Below the pieces are notes generated by a model, which saw only the letters and a list, made by a program, of their open reading frames with translations, made no database searches and was not told the DNA's origin. 64,000 nt of DNA from contig CADBBH010000007.1 in NCBI GenBank assembly GCA_902792905.1, positions 83,635 through 147,634 of the forward strand, given 5' to 3'. Origin of the DNA: Oscillospiraceae bacterium. Its GTDB lineage: Bacteria; Bacillota; Clostridia; Oscillospirales; Acutalibacteraceae. Made by a program: the position numbers and the translations under genes. Shown piece after piece: positions 38,237 to 46,950 of the stretch (position 1 is its first letter; the number at the start of each line of letters is the position of its first letter).

Positions 38237-39001
38237 TTATCTTTTTTTATAGAGGACAAGCTCCGGATTTTTACCTTCCGCCTCATAGGTGCATATGAGG
38301 ATGAAATCCATATTCGCGAGCACTCCGAAGCATCTGTCTCCCCCGAATTCGCACTCGAGCTGAGTGCCGAGATAGGTGACGCCGTCATCGAGGAATTTTG
38401 CGCTTATACCGCTTGGCAGAGGGTATTCAAGATTCACGAATTTACCGACCAGCGCGTTGAGCGATTCGACCTTCGGCATCCCCTCAATTCCGAGAGCGTT
38501 GATTTCCTCAATCAGTTTAGCCTTGAATTTATCGAATTCGCCGTTGTCGCCGAGCTCCTCATATCTCTTCCAGTAATCGAGAGTCGGGAGCATCTGCTTC
38601 ATATAATCGCGCGCCTGCTCCTCGGTAAAGCCCTCGCTCACCATATGGGGAATACAGACCTTGATGAGCTCGTCCATATCGCTGTAGGTATATGTGCCGT
38701 CGGCAAAGCACCATTTGCAGTAATCATCGTTGAGAGAGCCGTCCTTGTTTCTGCCGGTAATCTCATCGTCGAGCGGCATTCCGCAGCACTGGCATCTGAG
38801 CTTCTGCGGCGAGCCGAGCAGAGTATTGATTGAAACGCCGAAAAGCGCGGAGAGCAACTTGAGCGTCTCCGTATTCGGGACCGTCTCGCCCGTTTCCCAG
38901 CGCGAAACCGCCTGACGGGTAACAAACAGTTTCTCCGCGAGCTCATCCTGAGACATTCCGTTCTTTGTCCTGAGTTCAAGTATAACATCTTTGGTAGTCA
39001 T
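38237..39001 (-). CDS. XRE-type HTH regulator with zinc-ribbon effector part
   Basis: 254 residues. Residues 1-60 are a Cro/CI-type HTH (MSQDELAEKLFVTRQAVSRWETGETVPNTETLKLLSALF). Residues about 68-150 resemble the PF12674-type zinc ribbon (C-Q-C-C-G-M-P-L ... Y-C-K-W-C). The last 100 residues are an unassigned alpha/beta domain. AAGGAGG precedes the ATG. The 5' leader contains a perfect CCTCTC-N6-GAGAGG palindrome (39030-39047) that could be its own operator. It is divergent from ppdK, 260 bases away. Confidence 0.82.
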   Translation of the reverse strand: MTTKDVILELRTKNGMSQDELAEKLFVTRQAVSRWETGETVPNTETLKLLSALFGVSINTLLGSPQKLRCQCCGMPLDDEITGRNKDGSLNDDYCKWCFADGTYTYSDMDELIKVCIPHMVSEGFTEEQARDYMKQMLPTLDYWKRYEELGDNGEFDKFKAKLIEEINALGIEGMPKVESLNALVGKFVNLEYPLPSGISAKFLDDGVTYLGTQLECEFGGDRCFGVLANMDFILICTYEAEGKNPELVLYKKR

Positions 39002-39029
39002 GGCAATTCCTCCTTGAATATATTGTACT

Positions 39030-39047
39030 CCTCTCCCGCGTGAGAGG
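39030..39047. promoter_or_regulatory. Palindrome, candidate operator
   Basis: CCTCTC-CCGCGT-GAGAGG between the HTH regulator and ppdK. Its position in the regulator's leader suggests autoregulation; the evidence is symmetry and location only. Confidence 0.35.
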
Positions 39048-39177
39048 CAAGCAACCGGCTGTTGCCCCGCTGTGCGCTGTCAAAAGCATATCACAATCCC
39101 TGTAATTATTCAATTCCTTTCGTTATTCTCACCAAAAACCTCCTGCGCCCGGCGGCAACACTTATAATAAAATTCTC

Positions 39178-39206
39178 TTTACTTTTTATTATAACTCTGT
39201 TATAAT
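39178..39206 (+). promoter_or_regulatory. ppdK: Promoter of ppdK
   Basis: TTTACT, 17-base spacer, TATAAT, 56 bases before the ATG, with AT-rich DNA around and GGAGG at the ribosome binding site. Confidence 0.7.
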
Positions 39207-39261
39207 TTTCTACGGTCAAAAATTAAATTTTGCAAAATTTCAATTTTTTGGAGGAAAAAAT

Positions 39262-41898
39262 ATGGCAAACAAATGGGTCTACATGTTTGACGAAGGCAAC
39301 ATGTCCATGCGTAATCTTCTCGGCGGTAAAGGCGCTAACCTCGCGGAAATGACCGAAATCGGCCTTCCCGTTCCCTATGGTTTCACCATCACCACAGAAG
39401 CTTGCACACAGTACTATGAAGACGGCAGAAAGATCAATGACGAAATCATGGCTCAGGCTATGGAAGGCGTCAAGAAGATGGAAGAGAAGAACGGCAAGGA
39501 GTTCGGCTCCAAGACCAATCCTCTGCTTGTTTCAGTCCGTTCCGGCGCCCGCGCATCAATGCCCGGTATGATGGATACCATCCTCAACCTCGGCCTCAAT
39601 GACGAAGTTGTCGCCGCTATGATCGAAGGCAACCCGGATCCCGCTTTCGAGAGATTCGTATATGACTCCTACAGAAGATTCATCCAGATGTTCTCCGACG
39701 TCGTTATGGAAGTCGGCAAGAAATATTTTGAGAAGCTCATCGACGAGATGAAAGAGAAGAAGGGCGTAAAGTTCGACGTAGAGCTCAACGCCGCAGATCT
39801 CAAAGAGCTTGCTGCCCAGTTCAAGGCAGAGTATAAGAACCAGCTCGGCGAAGATTTCCCCTCAGATCCCGTTCAGCAGCTCAAGCTCGCTATCGAAGCT
39901 GTTTTCCGTTCATGGGACAATCCCCGCGCGAACGTTTACAGAAGAGATAACGATATCCCCTATTCATGGGGTACCGCAGTCAACGTAATGCCCATGGTAT
40001 TCGGCAACCTCAATAACCAGTCCGGCACAGGCGTTGCATTCACCAGAGACCCCGCAACAGGCGAAAAGAAGCTCATGGGCGAGTTCCTTATCAACGCTCA
40101 GGGCGAAGACGTTGTTGCAGGCGTACGTACTCCGATGCCCATCGCTCAGATGGAAAAAGAGTTCCCCGAAGCTTACGCTGATTTCATCAAGGTTTGCGAT
40201 ATCCTTGAGAATCACTATCACGATATGCAGGATATGGAGTTCACCGTTGAGAACAAGAAGCTCTATATGCTCCAGTGCCGTAACGGCAAGAGAACAGCTC
40301 CCGCTGCTCTTCAGATTGCCTGCGACCTTATCGACGAAGGTCACAAGACCGAAAAAGAAGCTGTCATGATGATCGATCCCAGAAACCTTGACACTCTTCT
40401 TCATCCCCAGTTTGACGCAAAAGCTCTTAAAGAAGCTACTCCCATCGGCAAGGGACTCGGCGCTTCTCCCGGCGCTGCCTGCGGTAAGGTTGTTTTCACA
40501 GCCGACGACGCCGAAGCATGGAACGCAAAGGGCGAGAAGGTAGTCCTTGTCCGTCTTGAGACTTCTCCCGAAGATATCACCGGCATGAAGGCTTCGCAGG
40601 GCATCCTGACCGTCCGCGGCGGTATGACCTCCCACGCAGCCGTTGTTGCCCGCGGCATGGGCACCTGCTGCGTTTCCGGATGCGGCGACATCAATATGGA
40701 CGAAGAAAACAAGAAGTTCACCCTTGCAGGCAAGACCTTCAACGAGGGCGACTATATTTCAATCGACGGCTCAACCGGCAATATCTATGACGGCATCATC
40801 CCCACCGTTGACGCCCAGATCGCCGGCACATTCGGCAGAATCATGGCTCTCGCCGACAAATACCGCAAGCTCAAAGTCCGCACCAATGCCGACACTCCCG
40901 CAGACGCCAAGAAGGCGCGCGAGCTCGGCGCAGAGGGCATCGGCCTTTGCCGTACAGAGCATATGTTCTTCGAGGCAGACAGAATCGCCGCTTTCCGCGA
41001 GATGATCTGCTCCGATACAGTTGAAGAGAGAGAAGCTGCTCTTGAGAAGATTCTTCCCTATCAGCAGGGCGACTTTGAGAAGCTCTATGAAGCTCTTGAA
41101 GGCAACCCCGTAACCATCAGATTCCTCGATCCTCCTCTTCACGAGTTCGTTCCCACCACCGAAGACGAAATCAAGCTTCTCGCCGAGACTCAGGGCAAGA
41201 GCGTTGAGACCATCAAGGCCATCATCTCCTCCCTCCACGAGTTCAACCCGATGATGGGTCACAGAGGCTGCCGTCTCGCGGTTACATATCCCGAAATCGC
41301 AAAGATGCAGACCAAGGCTGTCATCCGCGCGGCAATCAACGTTCAGAAGGCTCATCCCGACTGGACCGTCAAGCCCGAAATCATGATTCCGCTCGTATGC
41401 GAAATCAAGGAGCTCAAATTCGTCAAGAAGATCGTCGTTGAGACCGCGGACGCTGAAATCGCAGCCGCAGGCGCAGACCTCAAGTATGAAGTCGGCACAA
41501 TGATTGAGATTCCCAGAGCGGCCCTCACCGCTGACGAAATCGCCAAAGAGGCAGACTTCTTCTGCTTCGGCACAAACGACCTTACTCAGATGACCTTCGG
41601 CTTCAGCCGTGACGACGCAGGCAAGTTCCTCGACGCTTACTATGATACCAAGATCTTTGAGAACGATCCGTTTGCAAAGCTCGACCAGGCCGGCGTAGGC
41701 AAGCTTATGGAGATGGCTATCTCGCTCGGCAAGCCCGTCAATCCCGCTCTTCACTGCGGTATCTGCGGCGAGCACGGCGGCGACCCGACATCCGTTGAGT
41801 TCTGCCACAAGATCGGCCTCGACTATGTCTCCTGCTCACCCTTCAGAGTTCCCATCGCCCGCCTCGCAGCAGCACAGGCTGCTATCGCCGAAGGCTGA
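39262..41898 (+). CDS. ppdK: Pyruvate, phosphate dikinase
   Basis: 878 residues, full length. PPDK interconverts pyruvate + ATP + Pi and PEP + AMP + PPi and replaces or backs up pyruvate kinase in many anaerobes. The ATP-grasp N-terminal domain begins MFDEGNMSMRNLLGGKGANLAEM. The swivelling phospho-His domain has GGMTSHAAVVARGMGTCCV. The PEP/pyruvate TIM barrel has GLCRTEHMFF, FGTNDLTQMTFG and the catalytic Cys in HCGICGEHGG. Codon choice (more GCT/GCA, GTT, CGT) differs from neighbours in the manner of a highly expressed gene. Own promoter and terminator. Confidence 0.98.
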   Translation: MANKWVYMFDEGNMSMRNLLGGKGANLAEMTEIGLPVPYGFTITTEACTQYYEDGRKINDEIMAQAMEGVKKMEEKNGKEFGSKTNPLLVSVRSGARASMPGMMDTILNLGLNDEVVAAMIEGNPDPAFERFVYDSYRRFIQMFSDVVMEVGKKYFEKLIDEMKEKKGVKFDVELNAADLKELAAQFKAEYKNQLGEDFPSDPVQQLKLAIEAVFRSWDNPRANVYRRDNDIPYSWGTAVNVMPMVFGNLNNQSGTGVAFTRDPATGEKKLMGEFLINAQGEDVVAGVRTPMPIAQMEKEFPEAYADFIKVCDILENHYHDMQDMEFTVENKKLYMLQCRNGKRTAPAALQIACDLIDEGHKTEKEAVMMIDPRNLDTLLHPQFDAKALKEATPIGKGLGASPGAACGKVVFTADDAEAWNAKGEKVVLVRLETSPEDITGMKASQGILTVRGGMTSHAAVVARGMGTCCVSGCGDINMDEENKKFTLAGKTFNEGDYISIDGSTGNIYDGIIPTVDAQIAGTFGRIMALADKYRKLKVRTNADTPADAKKARELGAEGIGLCRTEHMFFEADRIAAFREMICSDTVEEREAALEKILPYQQGDFEKLYEALEGNPVTIRFLDPPLHEFVPTTEDEIKLLAETQGKSVETIKAIISSLHEFNPMMGHRGCRLAVTYPEIAKMQTKAVIRAAINVQKAHPDWTVKPEIMIPLVCEIKELKFVKKIVVETADAEIAAAGADLKYEVGTMIEIPRAALTADEIAKEADFFCFGTNDLTQMTFGFSRDDAGKFLDAYYDTKIFENDPFAKLDQAGVGKLMEMAISLGKPVNPALHCGICGEHGGDPTSVEFCHKIGLDYVSCSPFRVPIARLAAAQAAIAEG

Positions 41899-41932
41899 GT
41901 TCGCGAGAGAATAAACTCATAACAGCATAATT

Positions 41933-41966
41933 AAACTCCCCGATCCAGAAGGATTGGGGAGTTTTG
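41933..41966 (+). terminator. Rho-independent terminator of ppdK
   Basis: Stem AAACTCCCC-ATCC / GGAT-GGGGAGTTTT, with T-run, between ppdK and the convergent phosphoesterase gene. Confidence 0.9.
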
Positions 41967-41980
41967 ATAATTTATTCTTA

Positions 41981-42940
41981 TCAGCTGCCGAGCGGATACC
42001 GCATTTCGCAGAATGCGTCGTCGGCTGTGTCATAGCGCCATTCGCCGCGGTAGAAATCACGCCCGCGCACGAGAATCTCATTATCATAGACCTCGACCTC
42101 GATTCCGATGCCGCTCTCCTTGTATATCTCGCGGTCCTCTCCGGCGAGGTGTGTCAGGCGCGGGAGATAAATCTCGGGATAGCCGAGGTCATCGTGAAAC
42201 GACCAGAAGAGGTAAAGAGGCATATGGGTATGCCCTACGAAGCTGAAAAGCGGATGATCCGCGGCGTATTCCGCGAGCATATCAATAAGGCGGGTTGTTT
42301 CATTGCCGTCGGCATCCACCGCATAGTCGTGAGGATGATGCGAGAAGACGAATACGGGCTTGTCGCCCTTTGCCGCTTCGGCGAGCACGTCTTCAAGCCA
42401 CTCATACTGCTCATCGGTCATATAAAAATCATTGACGCTCTGCGTTTCCGGACCGAGCACGATGAAATAACAGCCGTCAATCACTTCGTAATAATACGGA
42501 TGCTCAAGCTCCCTGCCGAAAAACGCCTGAGTATAGTCAAACCAGCGGTTCTGAAGCGTTTCGTAGTCTCCCTGACCGTTGCCTGTATCGTGATTGCCGA
42601 CAACCGTGAGCACCTTCTCACCCTTGAGAATCCACGACACCGCGCCGTGGAAAAGCAGGTTCTCGATATTCTGGCCGTTCATAGTGCTGTCGCCGAGGAA
42701 AATGACGGCGTCGTTGCCGCTTTTATTCTTTTTCACGTTTCTGAGAGAATTCACAAAAACCTGATAACGCGGGAAGTTGTTGCCCTCGATGTGGCAGTCG
42801 GAGAGCACAGTGAAATTGAATCTGCAGTTTTCGGGCGATTCAACATCGTACTCCTGCGTATTCATATTTCCCGCCGCAATCAGCATAACCGCCGTGATGA
42901 CAAACGCCGCGATTTTCATAAATATTGATTTGAAAAACAT
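41981..42940 (-). CDS. Secreted or membrane-anchored calcineurin-like phosphoesterase
   Basis: 319 residues with an N-terminal hydrophobic signal/anchor (about 8-24). The metallophosphoesterase motifs are complete: VLSDCHIEG (D-x-H), FLGDSTMNG (GD-x-x), VVGNHDTG (GNHD), SHHPHDY and GHTHMPL. AGGAGACGG precedes the ATG. The enzyme probably acts outside the membrane on phosphate or lipid-linked substrates; specificity is unknown. A second, unrelated-looking secreted phosphoesterase lies at 60861. Confidence 0.85.
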   Translation of the reverse strand: MFFKSIFMKIAAFVITAVMLIAAGNMNTQEYDVESPENCRFNFTVLSDCHIEGNNFPRYQVFVNSLRNVKKNKSGNDAVIFLGDSTMNGQNIENLLFHGAVSWILKGEKVLTVVGNHDTGNGQGDYETLQNRWFDYTQAFFGRELEHPYYYEVIDGCYFIVLGPETQSVNDFYMTDEQYEWLEDVLAEAAKGDKPVFVFSHHPHDYAVDADGNETTRLIDMLAEYAADHPLFSFVGHTHMPLYLFWSFHDDLGYPEIYLPRLTHLAGEDREIYKESGIGIEVEVYDNEILVRGRDFYRGEWRYDTADDAFCEMRYPLGS

Positions 42941-42971
42941 TATACCGTCTCCTGTCCGTTATCCGAAGCCG

Positions 42972-43601
42972 CTATTTAATCTCAATACCCGTTACGTAAA
43001 TCACTTCGCAGGCGCCGTCGCCGGTGTCATCGCGCGAGGTGCTGGAATTCCAGGTGAAATAGGTGCCGTCTGATTTCTGGGCGTTGATATCGACGAGATA
43101 GCCGGTGACATGCACGATGTCGCCTGTCTTGATTTTCATTATCTCGGCTTTTATCGCGTCTGTTGACGGAATCAGATGGTTGTTCGCGCTGTGGCGGTTG
43201 ACTCCGCTCTCGCCTCCGACGGGCGCGAGCACCGAAGCGTCATCAACGCGCCAGTAATACCATCTTCCGCTCTGTGAAAAATGGAAATCTATGCGGTCAT
43301 TGTACTCCGCGACGGCTCCCCAGGCGAATGCCACATCCTTAGGGGCAATGCGGTCCTGAAGGGAGTAGCCGCTGTATTTCTTTGTGCTGACCGCGAGGGC
43401 GGTCATATCGTAGGACATTTTGTATTTGACGGATACGGTATATTCCGCCTCTTCGAATTCCGTTCCGCCCTGCGCCGCAAACTGCTTCGGGTCCGGAAGC
43501 CCTGCCGCGCTTCTGTTCGGGTCACCGGCGGGCGCCATACTTTTCCAGGCGAAGAATCCGATTGCAAGCAGAATTATTATTCCTATTAAATATTTCTTCA
43601 T
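42972..43601 (-). CDS. Membrane-anchored protein of unknown function
   Basis: 209 residues from ATG 43601 (GGGAGGGATAACC upstream): N-terminal helix (about 4-20), then a secreted domain of about 185 residues. Recognisable stretches are YSLQDRIAPKDVAFAWG, HFSQSGRWYYWR, SANNHLIPS and a C-terminal beta-rich part with GDIVHVTGYLVDI, which looks like an OB-fold strand set. I have seen such W/Y-rich domains in uncharacterised proteins but cannot name a function. It is 31 bases upstream of the phosphoesterase and probably co-transcribed. Confidence 0.65.
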   Translation of the reverse strand: MKKYLIGIIILLAIGFFAWKSMAPAGDPNRSAAGLPDPKQFAAQGGTEFEEAEYTVSVKYKMSYDMTALAVSTKKYSGYSLQDRIAPKDVAFAWGAVAEYNDRIDFHFSQSGRWYYWRVDDASVLAPVGGESGVNRHSANNHLIPSTDAIKAEIMKIKTGDIVHVTGYLVDINAQKSDGTYFTWNSSTSRDDTGDGACEVIYVTGIEIK

Positions 43602-43682
43602 GGTTATCCCTCCCTGCATTCTATTTTAATATATTCGGCAGCGGTATATATTAACAAATATTAAATTTTGGCGATATTCTTA

Positions 43683-43711
43683 TTGAAGCGCACTGCTGTT
43701 TATGATATATT
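43683..43711 (+). promoter_or_regulatory. Promoter of the four-gene araD unit
   Basis: TTGAAG, 17-base spacer, TATATT, 27 bases before ATG 43739. Confidence 0.6.
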
Positions 43712-43738
43712 AAATATGTATCTGAAAGGCGGGTGTTT

Positions 43739-44245
43739 ATGAGGGTAGATAAGATTTATTTTGATATGGACGGAGTGCTCGCCGATTTCAACAGAGGAGT
43801 CGCCGAATTATGCGGCATCGCTCCCCCTCTTAAGCAGGATGAGGATCCCGTTGAGGATGAAATAATGTGGGCGCATGTAAAGGAAGTTCCTCATTTTTAT
43901 GATAAGCTTGAGCTGATGCCCGGCGCGAAGGAAATGTTTGACCTTCTCTATAAGAAATACGGCGATAAATGCGAAATTCTCACGGGTATCCCCAATGAGA
44001 GACGCGGGCTGAAAAACGTGGCTGAGGATAAGATAAAATGGATGCGCCGCCTGCTCTCGGAGGATATAGTCATAAATACCGTACGCAAAACCGATAAAAA
44101 GGATTATGTAAAGGGCGGGGGATATATACTCATCGACGACCTTGAGCCGACCGTCGAAACTTGGAACGCTCTCGGCGGCACGGGAATTCTCCACACAAGC
44201 GCCGCAGAAACGCTTGAAATCCTCAAAAATCTCGGAATTATATAA
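43739..44245 (+). CDS. HAD-superfamily 5'-nucleotidase-like protein
   Basis: 168 residues. Motif I is FDMDGVLADFNRG, as in the NT5C (5'(3')-deoxyribonucleotidase) branch. Motif II is ILTGIP, a Lys lies in NTVRKTDKKDY, and motif IV is LIDDLEPTVETW. ATG 43739 is chosen because AAAGGCGGGTG precedes it; a GTG two codons earlier is in frame. First gene of a four-gene run. Confidence 0.8.
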   Translation: MRVDKIYFDMDGVLADFNRGVAELCGIAPPLKQDEDPVEDEIMWAHVKEVPHFYDKLELMPGAKEMFDLLYKKYGDKCEILTGIPNERRGLKNVAEDKIKWMRRLLSEDIVINTVRKTDKKDYVKGGGYILIDDLEPTVETWNALGGTGILHTSAAETLEILKNLGII

Positions 44246-44267
44246 AAATCAAAGCAGGGTGATAATT

Positions 44268-44798
44268 ATGAAAACGGTAAGAAAGATTCTCTTCTTTTTC
44301 TGGCAGTTCACATACGGTCTGCTCCAGAATATCATAGGTCTTGTGATGCTCGCGATTTATAAATCAAAGGGCAGCGAGAGCGAGTGGTATCATAACGCGC
44401 TCGTCACCTATATCGAAAAGAAGAATTTCGGCGGCGTGAGTCTCGGAATGTTCATATTCATCAATAAAAACGTTACCGGTGACAGACGCCACGATATGAG
44501 AATCCACGAATACGGGCACACGGTGCAGACTATGATTCTCGGCCCCGCATGGCTCTTTATCATCGCGCTTCCTTCTGTTATCTGGTGCGGACTGCCCGCG
44601 CTGTGCAAGCTCAGGAGAGAGAAGAATATCTCCTATTACTGGCTCTATTGCGAGGGCTGGGCAAACCTCTGCGGCCTCTACGGCACGAAGGAGAAATTCC
44701 TGACCGAGGACTGCCGCGAGAGAGGCCGCTACGGCAAGCCGATAAACCCGAATTTCAATAAAAGAAAAGACATTAAAGGCAGAAAGAGAAACAAATAA
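44268..44798 (+). CDS. Membrane protein with HEYGH (HExxH) motif
   Basis: 176 residues with two or three hydrophobic segments (about 8-32, 90-118). Between them lies MRIHEYGHTVQTMILGP, an exact HExxH zinc-protease signature, and after the last helix CEGWANLCGL supplies a Glu that could be the third ligand. The C-terminus is strongly basic. AGGGTGATAATT precedes ATG 44268; the stop overlaps the next start (TAATG). Protease activity is a motif-based inference; no family of known function recognised. Confidence 0.65.
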   Translation: MKTVRKILFFFWQFTYGLLQNIIGLVMLAIYKSKGSESEWYHNALVTYIEKKNFGGVSLGMFIFINKNVTGDRRHDMRIHEYGHTVQTMILGPAWLFIIALPSVIWCGLPALCKLRREKNISYYWLYCEGWANLCGLYGTKEKFLTEDCRERGRYGKPINPNFNKRKDIKGRKRNK

Positions 44799-45340
44799 TG
44801 GATTACGATTCAAACGCTTTCACCCAGGGCGTTTCCCCGGGAGGCCTGCGCAACACGGCGCAGATAAAACTGCTTGTTGAATATCTTGTTTCGCGTCTTG
44901 ACGAGCCGCTGACGGCGGATATCGCGGTCGAGGCGCTGACCAAGAATATGCTCGCGAATTATTTTGAATCCGTTCAGGCGGTTGATGAGCTCGTCGCAAA
45001 CGGCTCTCTGATCCGCGGCGAAGACGGAGTCCTCACCCTTACCGATAAGGGCAGGAGAACCCTCGCCGAAATCGGAGGAGAGCTGCCCGCTTCCGTTCGC
45101 GAAAGGGCGCTCGCCGACGCCGCGGCCGTTCAGCTTCGCAAAAAACTCGAGGGCACGACCGATACAAAAATCGAGCAGACCGACGACGGCTGCAACGTGA
45201 CCTGCAAGGTCCTGCATAAAGACAAGGTGCTGCTTTCGGTCACGCTCCACGCGGTCGATTATGAGCAGGCGGAAAAAATAGCGGACGCTTTCAACAGCGA
45301 TCCCGCCGGCATTTACGGCTCAATTATTTCACTTTTTTAA
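44798..45340 (+). CDS. DUF4364-family protein (winged-helix-like)
   Basis: 180 residues. The N-terminal 90 residues look like a winged helix (LRNTAQIKLLVEYLVSRLDEPLTADIAVEAL, then AVDELVANGSLIRGEDGVLTLTDKGRRTL), followed by an alpha/beta domain. This matches the DUF4364 family common in Clostridia, thought to be a transcriptional regulator. Overlaps the membrane protein stop by one base and precedes araD by 12 bases. Confidence 0.8.
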   Translation: MDYDSNAFTQGVSPGGLRNTAQIKLLVEYLVSRLDEPLTADIAVEALTKNMLANYFESVQAVDELVANGSLIRGEDGVLTLTDKGRRTLAEIGGELPASVRERALADAAAVQLRKKLEGTTDTKIEQTDDGCNVTCKVLHKDKVLLSVTLHAVDYEQAEKIADAFNSDPAGIYGSIISLF

Positions 45341-45352
45341 CCGAGGTTCACT

Positions 45353-46042
45353 ATGCTTGAGAAATTAAAAGAAGAAGTATATAAGGCAAATCTCGACCTT
45401 GTCAATTATAAACTTGTGCTCTTCACCTGGGGCAATGTTTCGGGCATCGACCGCGAGAGTGGCCTGATGGTCATAAAACCCTCGGGAGTTGATTATGAAA
45501 AGCTCACGCCCGCCGATATGGTCGTCATGTCGCTCGACGGCAAAAAGGTCGAAGGGGAGCTCAATCCCTCCTCCGATACGCCGACTCATCTTGAATTATA
45601 CAGGCGCTTCCCCGATATCGGAGGCGTCGCGCATACGCATTCGACCTTCGCGGTCGCCTTCGCCCAGGCGGGCAGCGAGATTCAGCCCTACGGCACGACT
45701 CACGCGGATTTCGCTTATGGAGCAATCCCCTGCACCCGCGACCTGACGCGCGCCGAAATAGAGGAAGAATACGAGCTTAATACGGGCAGAGTCATCGCCG
45801 ACTGGTTCGAGGGCAGGAATATCGATTACAACGCCGTTCCCGCCGTGCTTGTCCACTCGCACGGACCCTTCACCTGGGGCAAAAACGCGGACGCCGCCGC
45901 CAAAAACAGCGCGATTCTCGAAGAGGTGGCAAAGATGGCTTATCTGAGCGAGCAGCTCGGCGCCGCCCCCGCGAGTCAGGCAATCCGCAAGAAGCACTAT
46001 ATGAGAAAACACGGCCCGAACGCTTACTACGGGCAGAAATAA
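45353..46042 (+). CDS. araD: L-ribulose-5-phosphate 4-epimerase
   Basis: 229 residues, class II aldolase/epimerase fold. Signatures: LFTWGNVSGIDRESGLMVIKPSGVDYE, PSSDTPTHLELYR, VAHTHSTFAVAFAQAG with the Zn-binding His pair, TTHADFAYGAIPCTR and VHSHGPFTWG. It converts L-ribulose-5-P to D-xylulose-5-P. Other arabinose genes are absent nearby, so it may serve ribulose-5-P formed elsewhere (for example from ascorbate or xylulose pathways). A terminator follows. Confidence 0.93.
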   Translation: MLEKLKEEVYKANLDLVNYKLVLFTWGNVSGIDRESGLMVIKPSGVDYEKLTPADMVVMSLDGKKVEGELNPSSDTPTHLELYRRFPDIGGVAHTHSTFAVAFAQAGSEIQPYGTTHADFAYGAIPCTRDLTRAEIEEEYELNTGRVIADWFEGRNIDYNAVPAVLVHSHGPFTWGKNADAAAKNSAILEEVAKMAYLSEQLGAAPASQAIRKKHYMRKHGPNAYYGQK

Positions 46043-46049
46043 AGAAGAA

Positions 46050-46083
46050 AAATCCGCAGAGCAGAACGCCCTGCGGATTTGTT
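46050..46083. terminator. Bidirectional rho-independent terminator
   Basis: Stem AAATCCGCAG/CTGCGGATTT with an 11-base loop, between convergent araD and yebC. Confidence 0.85.
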
Positions 46084-46096
46084 ATTATAACCGATA

Positions 46097-46834
46097 TTAC
46101 TCTGCGTCGTCGGTATTTTCCCAGTTGTGCCAGACGCCCTGGATATCGTCGTTGTCGTCAAACATATCGAGCATCTTGTTCATATTCTGCATATCTTCCT
46201 GCTCGGTGAGAGTGACATAGGTTGAGGGGATATAGGCCGCCTCGGCTGAAAGGAAGGTGTAGCCCTTCGCGGAGAGCGCCTCGCTGACTGCGCCGCAGTC
46301 ATAGGGATCGGTGCGGATTTCGAAAACTCCCTCGTCGGAGAGGAAATCGGTCGCGCCCGCTTCGAGTGCGTCTTCCATAAGCTTCTCTTCATCGATATCT
46401 TCGGCTTCGATAAGGATGACTCCCTGCTTTGTGAAGAGGAAGGAAACCGAGCCGGACTGGCCGAGGTTGCCGCCGAATTTATCGAAATAATGGCGGACAT
46501 CGCCGGCAGTTCTGTTGCGGTTGTCGGTCAGCGCTTCGACTATGACGGCAACGCCCTTGGGGCCGTAGCCTTCGTAAACCACGTTTTCATAGTTAGCGCC
46601 GCCCTGCTCGCCGGCCGCCTTCTTTATGATTCTGTCGATATTATCATTGGGAACGTTATTCGCCTTTGCCTTGGCGATGACATCCTTGAGCTTTGAATTC
46701 GATGCGGGGTCGGGACCGCCCTCGCGCACGACAACGGCAATCTCTCTGCCTATCTTTGTGAAGACCTTCGCTCTCGCGTTATCGGTCTTTTCTTTTTTGC
46801 GCTTTATGGTGCTCCATTTTGAATGTCCTGACAT
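46097..46834 (-). CDS. yebC: YebC/PmpR-family protein
   Basis: 245 residues with the strongly conserved N-terminus MSGHSKWSTIKRKKEK, the DNA-binding-like segment of N-terminal helices, and GQSGSVSFLFTKQGVI. The family was annotated as transcriptional regulators; some members act in ribosome rescue at polyproline stretches. GAAAAGAGG precedes the ATG, and a good promoter lies at 46895-46923. Confidence 0.95.
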   Translation of the reverse strand: MSGHSKWSTIKRKKEKTDNARAKVFTKIGREIAVVVREGGPDPASNSKLKDVIAKAKANNVPNDNIDRIIKKAAGEQGGANYENVVYEGYGPKGVAVIVEALTDNRNRTAGDVRHYFDKFGGNLGQSGSVSFLFTKQGVILIEAEDIDEEKLMEDALEAGATDFLSDEGVFEIRTDPYDCGAVSEALSAKGYTFLSAEAAYIPSTYVTLTEQEDMQNMNKMLDMFDDNDDIQGVWHNWENTDDAE

Positions 46835-46894
46835 ATTGTAAACCTCTTTTCTCGATTATCACGAAACAATCGCGCTTCGACTAAATACTGAATA

Positions 46895-46923
46895 ATTATA
46901 TAAAAACAAGCGAAAATTGTCAA
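46895..46923 (-). promoter_or_regulatory. yebC: Promoter of yebC
   Basis: Minus strand TTGACA, 17-base spacer, TATAAT, 60 bases before the yebC ATG. It lies in the tail region of the upstream hydrolase gene. Confidence 0.8.
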
Positions 46924-46950
46924 GGGAATAATAAAACCCTCTTCACCGCG

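Noticed and set aside
41954-42928. 324-codon open frame opposite the phosphoesterase
   Set aside because: Shadow frame; the complementary strand has signal peptide and all five phosphoesterase motifs.
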